From the NCBI GenBank assembly GCA_050945755.1, contig JBMNTN010000033.1:1-21732 (forward strand): a stretch of DNA of 21,732 nt, written 5' to 3'. The stretch comes from JAQVXR01 sp050945755 (GTDB lineage: Bacteria > Bacillota > Dehalobacteriia > Dehalobacteriales > Dehalobacteriaceae). Numbering within the stretch: position 1 is the first letter of the stretch; each line of letters starts with the position of its first letter. Of the stretch, positions 15,315 through 21,732 are shown in pieces. A program made the translations under genes and the position numbers. The notes beneath the pieces were generated by a model. That model was not told where the DNA came from and did no database searches. It saw nothing but the letters and a program-made list of their open reading frames with translations.

Positions 15315-15343
15315 TTGACAACTGCATGTCTCTGGAGTAAAAT
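15315..15343 (+). promoter_or_regulatory. Strong promoter of tRNA-Pro
   Basis: A perfect TTGACA at 15315-15320 and TAAAAT at 15338-15343 are separated by 17 bases. The predicted start near 15350 is only a few bases before the tRNA. Confidence 0.85.
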
Positions 15344-15353
15344 TTAATATGCT

Positions 15354-15431
15354 CGGGATGTGGCTCAGTTTGGCTAGAGCGCTGCGTTCGGGACGCAGAG
15401 GTCGCAGGTTCAAATCCTGTCATCCCGACCA
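15354..15431 (+). tRNA. tRNA-Pro, anticodon CGG
   Basis: The cloverleaf is complete. The 7-bp acceptor stem is CGGGATG/CATCCCG, and the 5-bp anticodon stem CTGCG/CGCAG encloses the loop TTCGGGA, which has anticodon CGG. The T arm has TTCAAAT, and the CCA end is encoded. It has its own promoter and terminator. It reads the CCG proline codon. Confidence 0.95.
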
Positions 15432-15446
15432 CTTATAAAGACTTAT

Positions 15447-15486
15447 CAGGTATTTCAGTATAGTGCTGAGTACCTGTTTTTATTTT
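15447..15486 (+). terminator. Terminator of the tRNA-Pro gene
   Basis: The outer stem CAGGTA/TACCTG and the inner stem TCAG/CTGA form a hairpin followed by TTTTTATTTTT. It lies 16 bases after the tRNA. Confidence 0.85.
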
Positions 15487-15566
15487 TAGCCTTTTTACTT
15501 ATCACTTGTCAAAAAAATAACAACGTTTCTCACCCTCTTTTTTCAGTGGAGGTGGTTATTCATTCG

Positions 15567-16211
15567 ATGTTAAATCAGTTTTATACTCTTGGTGACTATG
15601 GTGAAGCCCGTTGGGAAGAAAAGAAATCATTATTTATCGCAGGTGCCTCCCCTGTGGTGAGTGAAGCAGAAGCCATTGAATTTATCAATGATATCAAAAT
15701 CAAATATAATGACGCCCGGCATCATGTTTATGCCTATGTTATTGGGGAAAACAATGAGATCCAGCGTTTCAGCGACGACGGAGAACCTGCGGGCACCGGT
15801 GGCCGACCTGTACTGGACGTGATAAGAAATTGCCGACTGAAAAATACCATAATTGTTGTGACCAGGTACTTCGGAGGCATTCTCCTGGGGACAGGCGGAT
15901 TAATCAGAGCATATGGCAAGTCGGCAGCTTTGGCTGTAAAGAGTGGAGGAATTGTCAAGAAAAAACTATATCGGAAAGCAACTATTTTTCTTGAATATGG
16001 GGAACTGGGCAAAGTACAAAACTTCCTTGCTACTCAAACTGGTTGCCGAATAAAAAATATTTCATATACGGATAAAGTGACAATTACCTGTCATATAGAA
16101 ATCCAACGGATCGGACAGGTGGAGAAGTGGCTTAATGATTTATATCGCGGATCGGGGAAAATTACTTTTCACGAAAATTTATATGAAACAGAAAAACTGA
16201 ACAGGGAATGA
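15567..16211 (+). CDS. yigZ: YigZ/IMPACT family protein
   Basis: The 214-residue protein has the two-domain YigZ layout. The N-terminal IMPACT domain (UPF0029) contains ARHHVYAYVIGE, the signature RFSDDGEPAGTGGRPVLD, and VVTRYFGGILLGTGGLIRAYG. The C-terminal part (about 130-210) is a ferredoxin-like domain, DUF1949. Homologues bind nucleic acids or the translation machinery; the eukaryotic IMPACT protein inhibits Gcn2. The bacterial role is not settled. ATG 15567 lies 11 bases after GGAGGTGG and gives the family length. The GTG at 15546 has no ribosome site. The gene is followed closely by the SASP gene on the same strand. Confidence 0.92.
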   Translation: MLNQFYTLGDYGEARWEEKKSLFIAGASPVVSEAEAIEFINDIKIKYNDARHHVYAYVIGENNEIQRFSDDGEPAGTGGRPVLDVIRNCRLKNTIIVVTRYFGGILLGTGGLIRAYGKSAALAVKSGGIVKKKLYRKATIFLEYGELGKVQNFLATQTGCRIKNISYTDKVTITCHIEIQRIGQVEKWLNDLYRGSGKITFHENLYETEKLNRE

Positions 16212-16254
16212 AAAGTATCCTTCCGGGTAAAACTAACCAGGGAGGTGCTATATT

Positions 16255-16455
16255 TTGGGACAAGATATAAAACAGTCAAAGAAGAGTAAAATGAAAAAAA
16301 CCAGTGATGATATGGAAAAGCTAAAATTGGAGATTGCCGAAGAAATTGGTTTGTTAGACAAAGTTAAAATTCACGGTTGGGCGGGATTAAGTGCTGTGGA
16401 AACCGGGCGGATTGGCGGACTGCTGATCCAACGAAAAAAACGGCAAGGAAATTAA
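16255..16455 (+). CDS. SspF-like alpha/beta small acid-soluble spore protein
   Basis: The 66-residue protein matches the alpha/beta-type SASP fold, closest to the divergent SspF branch. KLKLEIAEEIGLLDKVKIHGW corresponds to the conserved first helix. GLSAVETGRIGGLLIQR takes the place of the second helix with its conserved glycine pair. SASPs coat spore DNA and protect it from UV and heat; they are normally made in the forespore under sigma-G. Start is TTG 16255 with a strong GGGAGGTG site. The N-terminus is unusually lysine-rich, KQSKKSKMKK. It ends 22 bases from the convergent ytrI gene. No clear sigma-G promoter is seen. Confidence 0.72.
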   Translation: MGQDIKQSKKSKMKKTSDDMEKLKLEIAEEIGLLDKVKIHGWAGLSAVETGRIGGLLIQRKKRQGN

Positions 16456-16477
16456 TGGAACCGAAATATATAAAATT

Positions 16478-16996
16478 TCAGTCGGGTTTAATCGGAAGAG
16501 GAAAGGCCTGCAGCAAGACAGATGTTTCCGGAGCAATGACAGTGTTTTCAACTTTTAATTTAAACATTTGTCCGGAGATGGTGATAATGCGGTCATTGAT
16601 TATGCTAGGTATTAGGTAATAATCAGTTGTTAATATATCCTGCCCTTTTAAGTCGTGCAAAAGTTGTTTTACATGAGTTTCTATTTCCAAGGTTAATGCT
16701 TCTTGTTCGTAATGGGTAAAAGTGTTTTCCGGAAAGATAATTACCGGTTTAATCGTCTCTATCTTCAGCTTTTGACGGTCAATTTTTTCTTCCAGTTTAA
16801 CTTTTAGGCCGGTATTTTCTTCTGTGACAGCGGTTATTTGATGTTCTAATTCCTGGTTGGTAAGGGTAAGTTCGTCAATTCGATAACCAAGAGCAGCGAC
16901 CATTAATGAAGCTCCGCAGATTGTTCCTAACAGGAAAACAGCGAGCAATCTAAATAAACCAGCCAGCTTTTGACGGTTGATTTTGATGAACTTCAT
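16478..16996 (-). CDS. ytrI: YtrI-like sporulation membrane protein
   Basis: The 172-residue protein has one N-terminal membrane helix (about 11-33, LFRLLAVFLLGTICGASLMVA), a coiled coil (ELTLTNQELEHQITAVTEEN), and an extracytoplasmic C-terminal domain. This layout, its size and its place right after ytrH match Bacillus YtrI, which is needed for efficient sporulation. Start is ATG 16996, whose A is the last base of the ytrH stop codon (TAATG), so translation is coupled. The assignment rests more on context and topology than on residue identity. Convergent with the SASP gene. Confidence 0.72.
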   Translation of the reverse strand: MKFIKINRQKLAGLFRLLAVFLLGTICGASLMVAALGYRIDELTLTNQELEHQITAVTEENTGLKVKLEEKIDRQKLKIETIKPVIIFPENTFTHYEQEALTLEIETHVKQLLHDLKGQDILTTDYYLIPSIINDRIITISGQMFKLKVENTVIAPETSVLLQAFPLPIKPD

Positions 16997-17319
16997 TATT
17001 TTCCACCTGCCAGTGATAAGATGAGCCATTGGCCGATGGAAGCTCCCATGTAAGAAAACACAATAAAAAGCAGTTGTTTGATTGCGGCACGGATTTCCCA
17101 ATCAAAGATCCCAGAACCAAGGATTTCGATTGTTGAAAAAGTTCCCCCGATAGCAGCGACAATTGCCCAAATTTTAATGTCATTGGCGATGCGTACCATA
17201 GTTCTGAATGGTGGGATGTCGGCAAAAACTGCGGCCAATGAACCAAGAATTGATGCACCAATAACTGTTCCCAAGGATGTAAAAAAGATTAGAATTATTT
17301 TTTGCCAAAATGTTTCCAT
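16996..17319 (-). CDS. ytrH: YtrH family sporulation membrane protein
   Basis: The 107-residue protein has about three membrane helices and the family pattern GTVIGASILGSLAAVFADIPPF, IKIWAIVAAIGGTFSTIE, and QLLFIVFSYMGASIG. Bacillus YtrH is a mother-cell (sigma-E) membrane protein needed for efficient sporulation. Start is ATG 17319 after GGGGGGAAG. CATAAACT at 17338-17345 resembles a sigma-E -10 box. In Bacillus ytrH and ytrI also lie close to dnaE; here dnaE begins about 4 kb away, with the LysM and glycosyltransferase genes in between. Confidence 0.85.
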   Translation of the reverse strand: METFWQKIILIFFTSLGTVIGASILGSLAAVFADIPPFRTMVRIANDIKIWAIVAAIGGTFSTIEILGSGIFDWEIRAAIKQLLFIVFSYMGASIGQWLILSLAGGK

Positions 17320-17367
17320 ACTTCTTCCCCCCCTAGTAAGTTTATGGTTGAGGAAGAAGGGAAATAA

Positions 17368-17399
17368 CTAAAAGGCACACCGTTTGGTGTGCCTTTTAG
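17368..17399 (-). terminator. Terminator of the LysM/GH18 gene
   Basis: A perfect 14-base stem, CTAAAAGGCACACC/GGTGTGCCTTTTAG, with a 4-base loop lies just after the stop of the LysM/GH18 gene. The A/T-rich base of the stem supplies the T run in either direction. Confidence 0.85.
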
Positions 17400-17426
17400 T
17401 TTATAGACAACGTTGATTTTTTAGAT

Positions 17427-20213
17427 TTATTCGGAAGCAAGTACTTCCCAGACTTCAGGGTCTTCCATTCCAAGGCGCCAAACAGCAAATCCCCCAAGAT
17501 TATATTCCTGAGCCAATTCCATCTTGATGCCAAAACTAATTGCATTTTCAAACCATACTTCGTGGGATTGGCTATTGTCCATGTAAGTTAAGTAAGGAAC
17601 CATACTTGTTGTGTCAAATCCAAATTCCCCATTGAAATTTTTCGCCAGATTTTGCACGTTTTGATAAGAAACCAGAGTACCTCTTTTGCCTTCAGGCCAG
17701 TCATAACCGTAAACCGGAATGGCCATTTTTATTTTTCTAGGCGAAATTTGGGTTATAGCATAATTAAGAACACGTCTTACCCAAGGGATGGAAGCAATCG
17801 GGCCAGGATCAGGGAAATCCATGTAGTGTTCATCTTGAGTTAATATCACAATCTGGTCTGAGTAATTTGCTAAAGTGCTATAATCATAAACACCGTTTAA
17901 AATGTTCGTTGGGTTGTCACTTTCTTTTGCCAGGACAGAAATGGTCACTATATAACCTGCCGGATGTAACCTGTTATATAGATCCCGCATGAAGATGTTA
18001 AGGTTTTGCCTGTTTTCCGGGGAGATAAATTCAAAGTCAATATTTACTCCGGCAAGACGTTGTTCCGCTACTAATTGTTGGATGTTGTTTACTAAATTGG
18101 TTCTCCGTTGAGGGCTGGAAAGTACAGTATCGATTAATTCTCTGTCAAACTTAGAACCGTCAAAATTATGAACTAATCCATATACCGGAATGCCATTTTG
18201 CCTGGTGAAATTTAATACTTGAGGGTTACTCCCGTTAACCACTTTCCCGGTTTCAGTAATGGGATACCAAAATGGTGCCAGTACGTCAATCTGCCGGAAG
18301 TTATTTTGCAAGCTTTGCCAGGCGGCCGGGTCATTTATATAGAACCAGATACTTTCTAAACGAGTCGAATCGGGAGCCGGGATAATCAGTACCTGCCCAG
18401 GGAAAATTTGATCAGGGTCGGTAATGTTATTGAGTCTTACGATAACATCTACAGTAGTGCCGAACCGCTGCGCAATCAAGAACAAAGTATCGCCGGGTTG
18501 GACCGTGTACCTGATGGTAGGACCGGGAGTTGGAGTAGGAGTGGGACTAGGAGTAGGACTGGGAGCCGGGATAATTAATACTTGGCCAGGGAAAATCATA
18601 CTAGGATCGGTAATGTTATTGAGCCTTACGATAACATCTACAGTAGTGCCGAACCGCTGTGCAATCAAGAACAAAGTATCACCGGGTTGGACAGTATACC
18701 TGATAGTAGGACCGGGAGTGGGCGTAGGGCTTGGACTGGGGGTAGGGCTTGGGGTAGGAGAAGGAGTGGGACTGGGAGTAGGACCGGGAGCCGGGATAAT
18801 CAGTACTTGGCCAGGGAAAATTAGGTTGGGATTGGTAATGTTATTGAGTCTTACGATAACATCCACCGTAGTGCCGAACCGCTGTGCAATCAAGAACAAA
18901 GTATCACCGGGTTGGACCGTGTATCTAATAGTAGGACCGGGAGTGGGCGTAGGGCTTGGACTGGGAGTAGGACTTGGGGTAGGAGAGGGAGTGGGACTGG
19001 GAGTAGGACTAGGAGCCGGGATAATCAATACCTGCCCAGGGAAAATTTGATCAGGGTCGGTAATGTTGTTAAGTCTCACGATAGTGTCCACCGTAGTGCC
19101 GAACCGCTGTGCAATCAAGAACAAAGTATCGCCGGGTTGGACCGTGTATCTAATAGTAGGACCGGGAGTGGGCGTAGGGCTTGGACTGGGAGTAGGACTT
19201 GGGGTAGGAGAGGGAGTGGGACTGGGAGTAGGACCGGGAGCTGGGATAATCAGTACCTGCCCAGGGAAAATTTGATCAGGGTCGGTAATGTTGTTAAGTC
19301 TTACAATAGTGTCCACCGTGGTGCCGAACCGCTGTGCAATCAAGAACAAAGTATCGCCGGGTTGGACCGTGTATCTAATAGTAGGACCGGGAGTAGGCGT
19401 AGGGCTTGGACTGGGGGTAGGGCTTGGTGTTGGAGAAGGAGTGGGACTGGGAGTAGGACTAGGAGCCGGGATAATCAGTACCTGCCCAGGGAAAATTTGA
19501 TCAGGGTCGGTAATGTTGTTAAGTCTCACGATAGTGTCCACCGTAGTGCCGAACCGCTGCGCAATCAAGAACAAAGTATCACCGGGTTGGACCGTGTATC
19601 TAATAGTAGGACCGGGAGTAGGAGTAGGGCTTGGACTGGGGGTAGGGCTTGGTGTCGGAGAAGGAGTGGGACTAGGAGCAACAGGTATTAAGAGAAGCTG
19701 TCCGGCAAAAATCAAATCAGGATTAGTAATATTGTTTAATTCAGCCAGTTCTTCAACAGTGGTGTTAAAACGTGCTGCGATAGAAGATAAGGTGTCGCCT
19801 GGTTGAACTACATAGGGTCTGGTTGGACCTGGTGTTGGACAAATAACATCAAGAGCTGCCCATACAGCAGTATCAACAACCCCTGTGAGGGGAAGGGCCT
19901 GGGCTCGTTGCAAGTTGATCACAGCCGCTTCCGTTTGGGAACCGAAAATGCCGTCCACTCTCAGGCCTGCTCCGGTTTTGGCATTTAATAATATTTGCAA
20001 CTGAGTAACGGCTCCGCCCGTGCTGTTGTCGGTGTCACCTCTTTTTAATAGGGGACAACGGTTTGTGTTATTAGGGACAACAATAGGTTGACCGGGAAAG
20101 ATAAGCTCGGGATTGGGTATGTTATTGAGCCGAAGCAATTCCTCGACTGTAGTATTGTACCGAGCAGCAATTTTTGCCAGGGTATCCCCCGGCTGGACAA
20201 TATAAAGTCTCAT
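17427..20213 (-). CDS. Multi-LysM GH18 glycosidase with mucin-like Ser/Thr/Pro linkers
   Basis: The 928-residue protein has no signal peptide, as in spore proteins of the SafA/YaaH (SleL) kind. Order: LysM 1 (3-47), a peptidoglycan-binding domain (57-122, with VDGIFGSQTEAAVINLQ), LysM 2 (134-177), then six near-identical LysM domains starting at about 206, 281, 356, 431, 506 and 569. A C-terminal GH18 domain runs from about 618 to 928. LysM domains bind the sugar chains of peptidoglycan. The GH18 motif GVNIDFEF keeps the catalytic glutamate (near 727), so it is likely active, probably as an N-acetylglucosaminidase on spore cortex or septal peptidoglycan. Linkers of 20-30 residues are repeats of Pro-Ser/Thr. 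Start ATG 20213 follows AAGGAGG. It lies 62 bases after the glycosyltransferase gene. Confidence 0.93.
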   Translation of the reverse strand: MRLYIVQPGDTLAKIAARYNTTVEELLRLNNIPNPELIFPGQPIVVPNNTNRCPLLKRGDTDNSTGGAVTQLQILLNAKTGAGLRVDGIFGSQTEAAVINLQRAQALPLTGVVDTAVWAALDVICPTPGPTRPYVVQPGDTLSSIAARFNTTVEELAELNNITNPDLIFAGQLLLIPVAPSPTPSPTPSPTPSPSPTPTPGPTIRYTVQPGDTLFLIAQRFGTTVDTIVRLNNITDPDQIFPGQVLIIPAPSPTPSPTPSPTPSPTPSPSPTPTPGPTIRYTVQPGDTLFLIAQRFGTTVDTIVRLNNITDPDQIFPGQVLIIPAPGPTPSPTPSPTPSPTPSPSPTPTPGPTIRYTVQPGDTLFLIAQRFGTTVDTIVRLNNITDPDQIFPGQVLIIPAPSPTPSPTPSPTPSPTPSPSPTPTPGPTIRYTVQPGDTLFLIAQRFGTTVDVIVRLNNITNPNLIFPGQVLIIPAPGPTPSPTPSPTPSPTPSPSPTPTPGPTIRYTVQPGDTLFLIAQRFGTTVDVIVRLNNITDPSMIFPGQVLIIPAPSPTPSPTPTPTPGPTIRYTVQPGDTLFLIAQRFGTTVDVIVRLNNITDPDQIFPGQVLIIPAPDSTRLESIWFYINDPAAWQSLQNNFRQIDVLAPFWYPITETGKVVNGSNPQVLNFTRQNGIPVYGLVHNFDGSKFDRELIDTVLSSPQRRTNLVNNIQQLVAEQRLAGVNIDFEFISPENRQNLNIFMRDLYNRLHPAGYIVTISVLAKESDNPTNILNGVYDYSTLANYSDQIVILTQDEHYMDFPDPGPIASIPWVRRVLNYAITQISPRKIKMAIPVYGYDWPEGKRGTLVSYQNVQNLAKNFNGEFGFDTTSMVPYLTYMDNSQSHEVWFENAISFGIKMELAQEYNLGGFAVWRLGMEDPEVWEVLASE
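18380..19670 (-). repeat. Tandem 225-bp repeats encoding LysM domain plus linker
   Basis: Five consecutive units are spaced exactly 225 bases apart (for example at 18613, 18838, 19063, 19288, 19513), with one shorter 189-base step from 18424 to 18613 due to a shorter linker. Units are nearly identical in DNA, differing mostly at single bases. Each encodes one LysM domain and a Pro-Ser/Thr linker; the 36-base difference equals 12 residues of linker. This points to recent unequal recombination, and copy number may vary between strains or be misassembled in short-read genomes. Confidence 0.92.
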
Positions 20214-20275
20214 TCTTAAGCCTCCTTACTAGTGTCCTGGGATCCAGAGGGTGAAATACTTATCCTCACCTCCTT

Positions 20276-21154
20276 TTAAAAAGGGACTTTAAACATGTTA
20301 AAAAGCGTGTCATCATCTAAACGGCGTATGGAAAGAAGCTTTTTCCTTCTGTTCCATATGTCGCTGAGCATTATTTTGCATAAGATTTCTTCCATCTGGG
20401 GATGTGGTTTTATTAGGCGAAGAATTTTTTTAATTCTTTCAGCATTAAAATGTGAAAGGCCAATTCTTAGATAATTATAGTAGATGTGGTCCATGGAAAC
20501 TTGGTAGGGATGACTTTTTCGAAAAATATGGGCGACCTCCACATTGGGATTAATGAGAACTCGATATCCCAATAACCAATATCTGAGGGATAATTCCACA
20601 TCTTCGTGGCCCCATATTCTTAATCCCTCATCAAATCCCCCCAACTGTAAAAATACAGATCGCTTTACCATTGCACAACCACCGGGAGCAATTAGTGCTG
20701 ATGATATGCCGTCCGGATGAGGGAGCCACCTAACCCCGAAATCTTCTGTTAATGTCATGCCATATCCGACAGCGTGCTTGTCAGAGGATGAAGTAATAGC
20801 CGGGGATACAATTCCAATCTCAGGTCCGGTAAAACATTCCACAAGGTGATCCAACCAAAAAGGCTGGACAAAAATGTGGGCGTCGCAGAAGAGCAGATAT
20901 TCAGCCTGGGCGGAATATGCTCCTTGGTTTCTGGCACGGCAAGCTCCGACACCGCCTGAATTAATCAAATGGACTTTTTGACGCCAGACTTTTTCCTGCA
21001 AAAAACGGCAACAGCCATCAGTGGAACCGTCATCAATCACCAAAACCTCAAATGTCAGATCGGTGGGTGCCTCTAGGATAGATGAGACTGTGTTAAAAAT
21101 ATTGATCCCTTCATTTTTACAGGGAATGACAATTGAAATTTCCGGTGTCCCCAA
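20276..21154 (-). CDS. Family 2-like glycosyltransferase with polypeptide-GalNAc-transferase motifs
   Basis: The 292-residue protein has a GT-A fold: SIVIPCKNEGINI at the N-terminus, LVIDDGSTDG (nucleotide binding), and GACRARNQGA. The metal-binding motif is DAH (91-93, in LLFCDAHIFVQPFWLDHL) rather than DxD. Near 181 is WGHEDVELSLRYWLLGYRV, then VAHIFR. DxH together with WGxExxExSxRxW and HxFR is the pattern of GT27-type polypeptide N-acetylgalactosaminyltransferases, which transfer a sugar to Ser/Thr; the sugar here is unknown. No membrane segment or signal is seen, so it acts in the cytoplasm. Start is TTG 21154 after GGGAGGTG. It lies just upstream of the Ser/Thr/Pro-rich LysM gene on the same strand. 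Confidence 0.85.
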   Translation of the reverse strand: MGTPEISIVIPCKNEGINIFNTVSSILEAPTDLTFEVLVIDDGSTDGCCRFLQEKVWRQKVHLINSGGVGACRARNQGAYSAQAEYLLFCDAHIFVQPFWLDHLVECFTGPEIGIVSPAITSSSDKHAVGYGMTLTEDFGVRWLPHPDGISSALIAPGGCAMVKRSVFLQLGGFDEGLRIWGHEDVELSLRYWLLGYRVLINPNVEVAHIFRKSHPYQVSMDHIYYNYLRIGLSHFNAERIKKILRLIKPHPQMEEILCKIMLSDIWNRRKKLLSIRRLDDDTLFNMFKVPF

Positions 21155-21455
21155 TAAAACTTCACCTCCCGAAAAACCTTCGGTTTATGTTATGATGCAA
21201 ATAGCCTAATGTTTCCCTAAGACATGTTTGTCATCTCGTCCTTTTTATACTATTCAGAAAGTATAAGTTTATATAGTTTAGAGTATCAGTGTAACTAAAG
21301 CCTCCGCCTGCATCAGAGATTTGGCCCAATCCAAGTTTTCTTTATTTCCTTAAATTTTTATCCCAGCCAAGGTAAAAACAAAGAGGAGATAATAGGAATT
21401 TATTAAAACTTTGTAGAAACATGTTCAGGTTAAATTAGAATGGAGGACTGCAGAA
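21155..21455. other. Divergent intergenic region between glycosyltransferase and dnaE
   Basis: This 301-base stretch holds no gene. On the minus strand near 21169-21183 a small hairpin, CCGAA/TTCGG, abuts the Shine-Dalgarno of the glycosyltransferase gene, and a sigma-K-like promoter lies at 21186-21212. On the plus side only the dnaE ribosome site is clear. No convincing sigma-A promoter for dnaE was found. Confidence 0.6.
21186..21212 (-). promoter_or_regulatory. Possible sigma-K promoter of the glycosyltransferase-LysM unit
   Basis: On the minus strand an AC at 21212-21211 is followed after 16 bases by CATAACATA (21194-21186), a perfect match to the sigma-K -10 form CATAnnnTA. The predicted start is about 25 bases before the TTG start codon. 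Sigma-K acts late in the mother cell, which would suit a spore-surface function. The motif is short, so chance is not excluded. Confidence 0.4.
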
Positions 21456-21732
21456 ATGAAAAACTTTGTCCACCTCCATATTCATACAGAATACAGCCTG
21501 CTGGATGGGGCGAGCCGGATTAAGCCACTAATTAGAAGGGCAAAAGAAATGGGCATGCCTGCCGTAGCGATTACAGACCATGGCGTAATGTATGGTGTCA
21601 TAGACTTTTATAAAGAAGCGATAAGGGCTGGAATCAAACCTATCATAGGGTGTGAGGTTTATGTTGCACCGCGGTCCAGGTTTGATAAAGAGGCTAAGGT
21701 GGATGATACCCCTGCTCATTTGGTGCTATTAG
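21456..21732 (+). CDS. dnaE: DNA polymerase III alpha subunit, N-terminal fragment
   Basis: Only the first 92 codons are inside the window; the gene runs off the right end. The protein begins MKNFVHLHIHTEYSLLDGA and continues AVAITDHGVMYGVIDFYKEA, then KPIIGCEVYV. This is the start of the PHP domain of DnaE-type replicative polymerases, with the first HxH and the TDHG metal ligands kept. It differs from PolC, which starts with an OB domain. ATG 21456 follows GGAGGA at 21442-21447. The nearness of dnaE to ytrH-ytrI recalls the Bacillus gene order. Confidence 0.95.
   Translation, partial: MKNFVHLHIHTEYSLLDGASRIKPLIRRAKEMGMPAVAITDHGVMYGVIDFYKEAIRAGIKPIIGCEVYVAPRSRFDKEAKVDDTPAHLVLL

Noticed and set aside
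18380..19670. Regular repeats that could suggest a CRISPR array
   Set aside because: Units are 225 bases, coding, and in frame with LysM domains; there are no short repeats with unique spacers.
18424..19806. Long plus-strand open frames with Gly/Val-rich or Arg/Gly-rich repeats
   Set aside because: They are the antisense of the LysM repeats and their Pro-Ser/Thr linkers, have no ribosome sites, and simply mirror the repeat period.
20214..20275. Second ribosome-site-like AAAGGAGGTG right after the glycosyltransferase stop, suggesting a tiny gene before the LysM gene
   Set aside because: No ATG, GTG or TTG at a usable distance opens a frame of worthwhile length; possibly a relic.
21228..21256. 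TTGTCA with TATTCA or TATACT as a dnaE promoter
   Set aside because: Either the -10 is poor or the spacing (12 bases) is wrong, and it lies about 200 bases before the gene.

Overview
The window looks like a chromosomal segment from an endospore-forming, low-to-mid GC member of the Firmicutes, most likely a clostridial or Peptococcaceae-like anaerobe. The clues are an SspF-type small acid-soluble spore protein, a YtrH/YtrI pair next to dnaE (the Bacillus arrangement), a CotS-family coat protein, a LysM/GH18 spore-type glycosidase, strong AGGAGG ribosome sites, and frequent TTG/GTG starts (8 of the genes called here). The lineage is inference; no rRNA is present.

Region 1 (1-949) is the 3' part of two nested group II introns. 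An inner intron ends at 274. The host reading frame resumes at 275 exactly where the FADD/YADD catalytic motif of a second, group IIC-like intron reverse transcriptase should end. The outer intron ends at about 949 and lies antisense in the 3' end of a small membrane-protein gene (855-1109).

Region 2 (1295-9926) is mostly housekeeping: an unknown helical protein, trmB, thrC, a zinc-ribbon protein facing a cold-shock gene, a ydcZ-abcF pair followed by a polX remnant, a DUF896 protein, an unknown 78-residue protein, an AnsA-type asparaginase and a DUF503 protein.

Region 3 (9919-12585) is a compact minus-strand non-homologous end-joining operon in the order ku, stand-alone LigD-type ligase, stand-alone LigD-type polymerase. 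No phosphoesterase domain is seen.

Region 4 (12798-17319) holds a CotS-family gene, a methyltransferase overlapping or abutting trmL, a tRNA-Pro(CGG) with promoter and terminator, a YigZ/IMPACT gene, an SspF-like SASP gene, and ytrH-ytrI.

Region 5 (17427-21154) is the most unusual. A minus-strand two-gene unit encodes a glycosyltransferase with polypeptide-GalNAc-transferase-like motifs, then a 928-residue protein with eight LysM domains, one peptidoglycan-binding domain and a GH18 domain. Its domains are strung on long Ser/Thr/Pro linkers that resemble mucin. I propose that the transferase O-glycosylates these linkers on the spore or cell surface. The window ends inside the 5' end of dnaE (21456 onward).
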